Assembly: GCA_021796055.1 (NCBI GenBank)
Contig: JAJYOS010000028.1
Span: forward strand, 1-17,091
Origin: Bacteroidota bacterium
GTDB lineage: Bacteria; Bacteroidota; Kryptoniia; Kryptoniales; JAKASW01
Length of the DNA stretch: 17,091 nucleotides
Reading direction: 5' to 3'
The notes under the pieces are model-generated. The model ran no database searches. It was not told where the DNA came from and saw nothing but the letters and a program-made list of their open reading frames with translations. The position numbers were made by a program, and so were the translations under genes. Shown here one piece after another: positions 15,182 to 17,091 of the stretch (position 1 is the stretch's first letter; each line of letters starts with the position of its first letter).

Positions 15182-16066
15182 TCAGAAATAGTCGCTTTCT
15201 TGTTTCAAGAGTTCCCTTGCTTTCACTTTTGCAATCTCGTTCGCAAGATTCTCGTCGGGGAGGAGGTTCTCCGGTGCTTCGATCACTTTGTTGAGGAGAG
15301 ACTCGAAGAGCTGTCTGTTCTGAGTCATGACGGCGTACGACCTGGCGTAATAGAAGTATGCCATGAGGAACTTGCCGTCGGCTATCTGAATAGCCTTTTC
15401 AAAATGTTCTCTGGCAGTGGTGGTGTCGCCTCCGAACATTGCCGGAAGGCTTCCGAGAATCGTTCCGAAGAACAGGTGCGCACCTCCGTAAAAATAGGAT
15501 TGATCGTACTTCAGGACGAACTTCATCATCGCCTCGACCTTCGGAAGCTGAGCCAGTGCGTCGACGTTATCACGGTTGAGGTTCACATAGTTCCCCCATG
15601 CATTCGCAGTCCAGAAAATCGCCGGGACGTCGCTTTCGCCGAACTCGGCGAGAGCCTTTTGGAAATCCGCGAGGTCGCCATTGAAATATTTCTTGAAGTC
15701 CTCGTTCTCGAAGAGTATCCTGAGGCCGTAATCGCGGGCCCGGAGATAAAACAGGTTGGCGCGTTCCTTCGAGGAGTCCTCCACAAACCCGAGGGCATAG
15801 CTTGTGTATCCCTGTGCTCCGAGAAGGAGAAGCTTCTCATTATGCGGCGCTTCGATGATCAGGCCGTCGAGAAGCTTCAAATCCGCCGGGATTGCCTGCG
15901 CAGCAATTTGCAGGTCTGTTTCTCTGTTGATAGCTTTGAAACCGCCGTCGATGATGCCGCTTGTAGCCCCGATCGTCAGCTGCGTGAAGCTGCAGCCCTG
16001 AGCGGAAAAGAGCAAGCCTGCTGAAAGCACGGCCGGCATAAGAAATTTCTTCGCAATGTCAGTCAA
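15182..16066 (-). CDS. tatT: TRAP transporter T-component lipoprotein (TatT-like, TPR protein)
   Basis: 294 residues. A lipoprotein signal (LSAGLLFSAQGC, lipidated Cys25, Ser at +2) points to membrane anchoring on the periplasmic side. The rest is helical with cryptic TPR-like repeats, for example LLLLGAQGYTSYALGF, AIFWTANAWGNYVNLNRD and AREHFEKAIQIADGKFLMAYFYYARSYA. This pattern and the position next to a TRAP SBP match the TAtT family, whose type member is Treponema pallidum TatT (Tp0956). TatT is reported to form a trimer with a central pore and to bind the SBP. The role would be to present or store ligand for DctP. The TTG start is supported by GGAG 7 nt upstream (16074-16077). It is 57 bp downstream of phosphofructokinase on the same strand, with no terminator between. 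Confidence 0.88.
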   Translation of the reverse strand: MTDIAKKFLMPAVLSAGLLFSAQGCSFTQLTIGATSGIIDGGFKAINRETDLQIAAQAIPADLKLLDGLIIEAPHNEKLLLLGAQGYTSYALGFVEDSSKERANLFYLRARDYGLRILFENEDFKKYFNGDLADFQKALAEFGESDVPAIFWTANAWGNYVNLNRDNVDALAQLPKVEAMMKFVLKYDQSYFYGGAHLFFGTILGSLPAMFGGDTTTAREHFEKAIQIADGKFLMAYFYYARSYAVMTQNRQLFESLLNKVIEAPENLLPDENLANEIAKVKARELLKQESDYF

Positions 16067-16123
16067 TAAATCGCTCCACTTGTTTACACCCTCGGCCAGA
16101 CACGGTCCGCCCAGGGTTTCCCT

Positions 16124-17091
16124 TCAGATGGAAAGTATCTGTGACAATTCAACAAGGCTGCCGTCTATGGCCTTCTTCTTTTCCCAGGTGTCGCGCATCG
16201 GAGTGAAGGCGACCTTGTTGTTTACCTCGCCTGCCATCACGTTCACCTCGCCGTGCAAGAGTCCACCGACGGCAGCCGAGCCCAGCTTCGCCGCCAGCAC
16301 CCTGTCGCGCGCCGTCGGGCTTCCGCCGCGCTGAATGTGTCCGAGAACAGTTACGCGGTAATGCAGGTGGACAAACTCGCTCATTCTTCTCGCGAGGTCT
16401 ACGGCGCCGCCGTTGAAACATCCTTCCGCGATGACAACGATGCTGCTTCTCTGCCTTCCGCCCATGGTGAGCTTTTGGCGGATCGCCTCGAAATTCTCTT
16501 CGATCTCTGGGATTGCGATATATTCTGCACCGCCGGCAATACCGACGTCCAGGGCTATGAAACCGGCATCTCGTCCCATAACCTCAACGTAAAAGACCCT
16601 GTCGTGCGCGTCGGCGGTATCGCGAATCTTGTCGATAGCTTCGACCGCCGTGTTTATGGCCGTGTCGTAACCTACGGTGTAATCGGTGCCGTATAAATCG
16701 TTGTCGATAGTTCCCGGCACACCGACTGTCGGTATCGTGTGCTCTTCGTACAAAAGAGTGGCGCCTTGAAAGGTCCCGTTCCCTCCGATGGCAACGAGTC
16801 CGTCGATACCCTGTGCACTCAGGTTGGCAGCTGCCTTAGCACGTCCCTCGCGTGTCATGAACTCCGCCGAGCGGGCCGTCTTGAGAAAAGTTCCGCCACG
16901 TTGAATGATATTGGACACCGAACGAGGACCCATCGGGGTGAAATCACCCTTAATCATCCCGTTATAACCGTGTTGAATGCCGACTATTTCAATATTGTGA
17001 TAAACCGCAGTTCTCACTATCGCTCTCAAAGCCGCGTTCATTCCAGGAGCATCGCCACCGCTCGTAAAAACACCAATCTTCTTAATCTTAC
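16124..17091 (-). CDS. pfkA: ATP-dependent 6-phosphofructokinase (5' end just outside window)
   Basis: About 321 residues are present, from KIKKIGVFTSGGDAPGMNAALRA at the right edge to TGA at 16124. Only a few N-terminal codons are missing. It phosphorylates fructose 6-phosphate to the 1,6-bisphosphate as a cytosolic tetramer. Motifs in order: TSGGDAPGMN (ATP loop), GGNGTFQGA, PGTIDNDLYGTDYTVGYDTA with the catalytic Asp, VEVMGRDAGFIAL, and VLGHIQRGGSPTARDR. The glycines in GGNG and PGTIDND mark ATP rather than pyrophosphate dependence, which would show Asp and Lys at these places. The residue equivalent to E. coli Asp103, which helps hold Mg-ATP (GGDGS), is Asn here. It is the first same-strand gene before tatT and may share its transcript. 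Confidence 0.95.
   Translation of the reverse strand, partial: KIKKIGVFTSGGDAPGMNAALRAIVRTAVYHNIEIVGIQHGYNGMIKGDFTPMGPRSVSNIIQRGGTFLKTARSAEFMTREGRAKAAANLSAQGIDGLVAIGGNGTFQGATLLYEEHTIPTVGVPGTIDNDLYGTDYTVGYDTAINTAVEAIDKIRDTADAHDRVFYVEVMGRDAGFIALDVGIAGGAEYIAIPEIEENFEAIRQKLTMGGRQRSSIVVIAEGCFNGGAVDLARRMSEFVHLHYRVTVLGHIQRGGSPTARDRVLAAKLGSAAVGGLLHGEVNVMAGEVNNKVAFTPMRDTWEKKKAIDGSLVELSQILSI

Noticed and set aside
14984..16024. 346-codon plus-strand open frame opposite tatT and dctP
   Set aside because: Despite its length it is antisense to two genes with signal peptides, ribosome binding sites and family motifs. Its translation has no domain pattern.

Overview
This window of about 17 kb looks like an ordinary chromosomal segment of a free-living, Gram-negative bacterium with mid-range GC. 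It shows lipoprotein signal peptides, a TRAP transporter with a periplasmic binding protein, and a secreted, probably outer-membrane protein. Several proteins (a heparinase II/III-family protein, the TRAP T-component lipoprotein, the phosphofructokinase) would fit the Bacteroidota/Chlorobiota/Ignavibacteria side of the tree. However, clear Shine-Dalgarno sites and one near-perfect TTGACA-17-TATATT promoter argue against a typical Bacteroidetes. I hold this placement loosely. There is no sign of phage, insertion sequences, CRISPR arrays, tRNA or rRNA.

Layout. 1-1471 (+): the 3' end of a heparinase II/III-family gene and a D-2-hydroxyacid dehydrogenase. 1475-3836 (-): ribosome-rescue factor ArfB, a 58-residue zinc-finger-like protein with its own strong promoter, and an ammonium transporter. 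4076-5685 (+): a two-gene lipid cassette in which a type III polyketide synthase is translationally coupled to an isoprenylcysteine-methyltransferase-like membrane protein. 5771-6307 (-): a DUF488 protein whose probable terminator lies across the 3' end of the methyltransferase gene. 6595-9688 (+): the GTPase BipA/TypA, preceded by a 287-bp spacer rich in palindromes, then a lipoprotein proline-iminopeptidase-like hydrolase. 9730-17091 (-): a long same-strand series read from right to left: phosphofructokinase (cut by the window edge), TatT, DctP, DctQ, DctM, a class I methyltransferase, a metallophosphoesterase and a secreted protein of unknown family.

The most notable parts are two. The first is the TRAP locus, a TPR-protein-associated TRAP (TPAT) transporter: an SBP, small and large permeases, and a T-component lipoprotein like Treponema pallidum TatT. 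Its SBP lacks the arginine that binds carboxylates in classical TRAP systems. A METTL7-like methyltransferase and a phosphoesterase are coupled directly behind it. The second is the PKS-methyltransferase pair, which matches the logic of the Bacillus BpsA-BpsB alkylpyrone pathway. Neither is a wholly new kind of system, but both have unknown products or substrates here.
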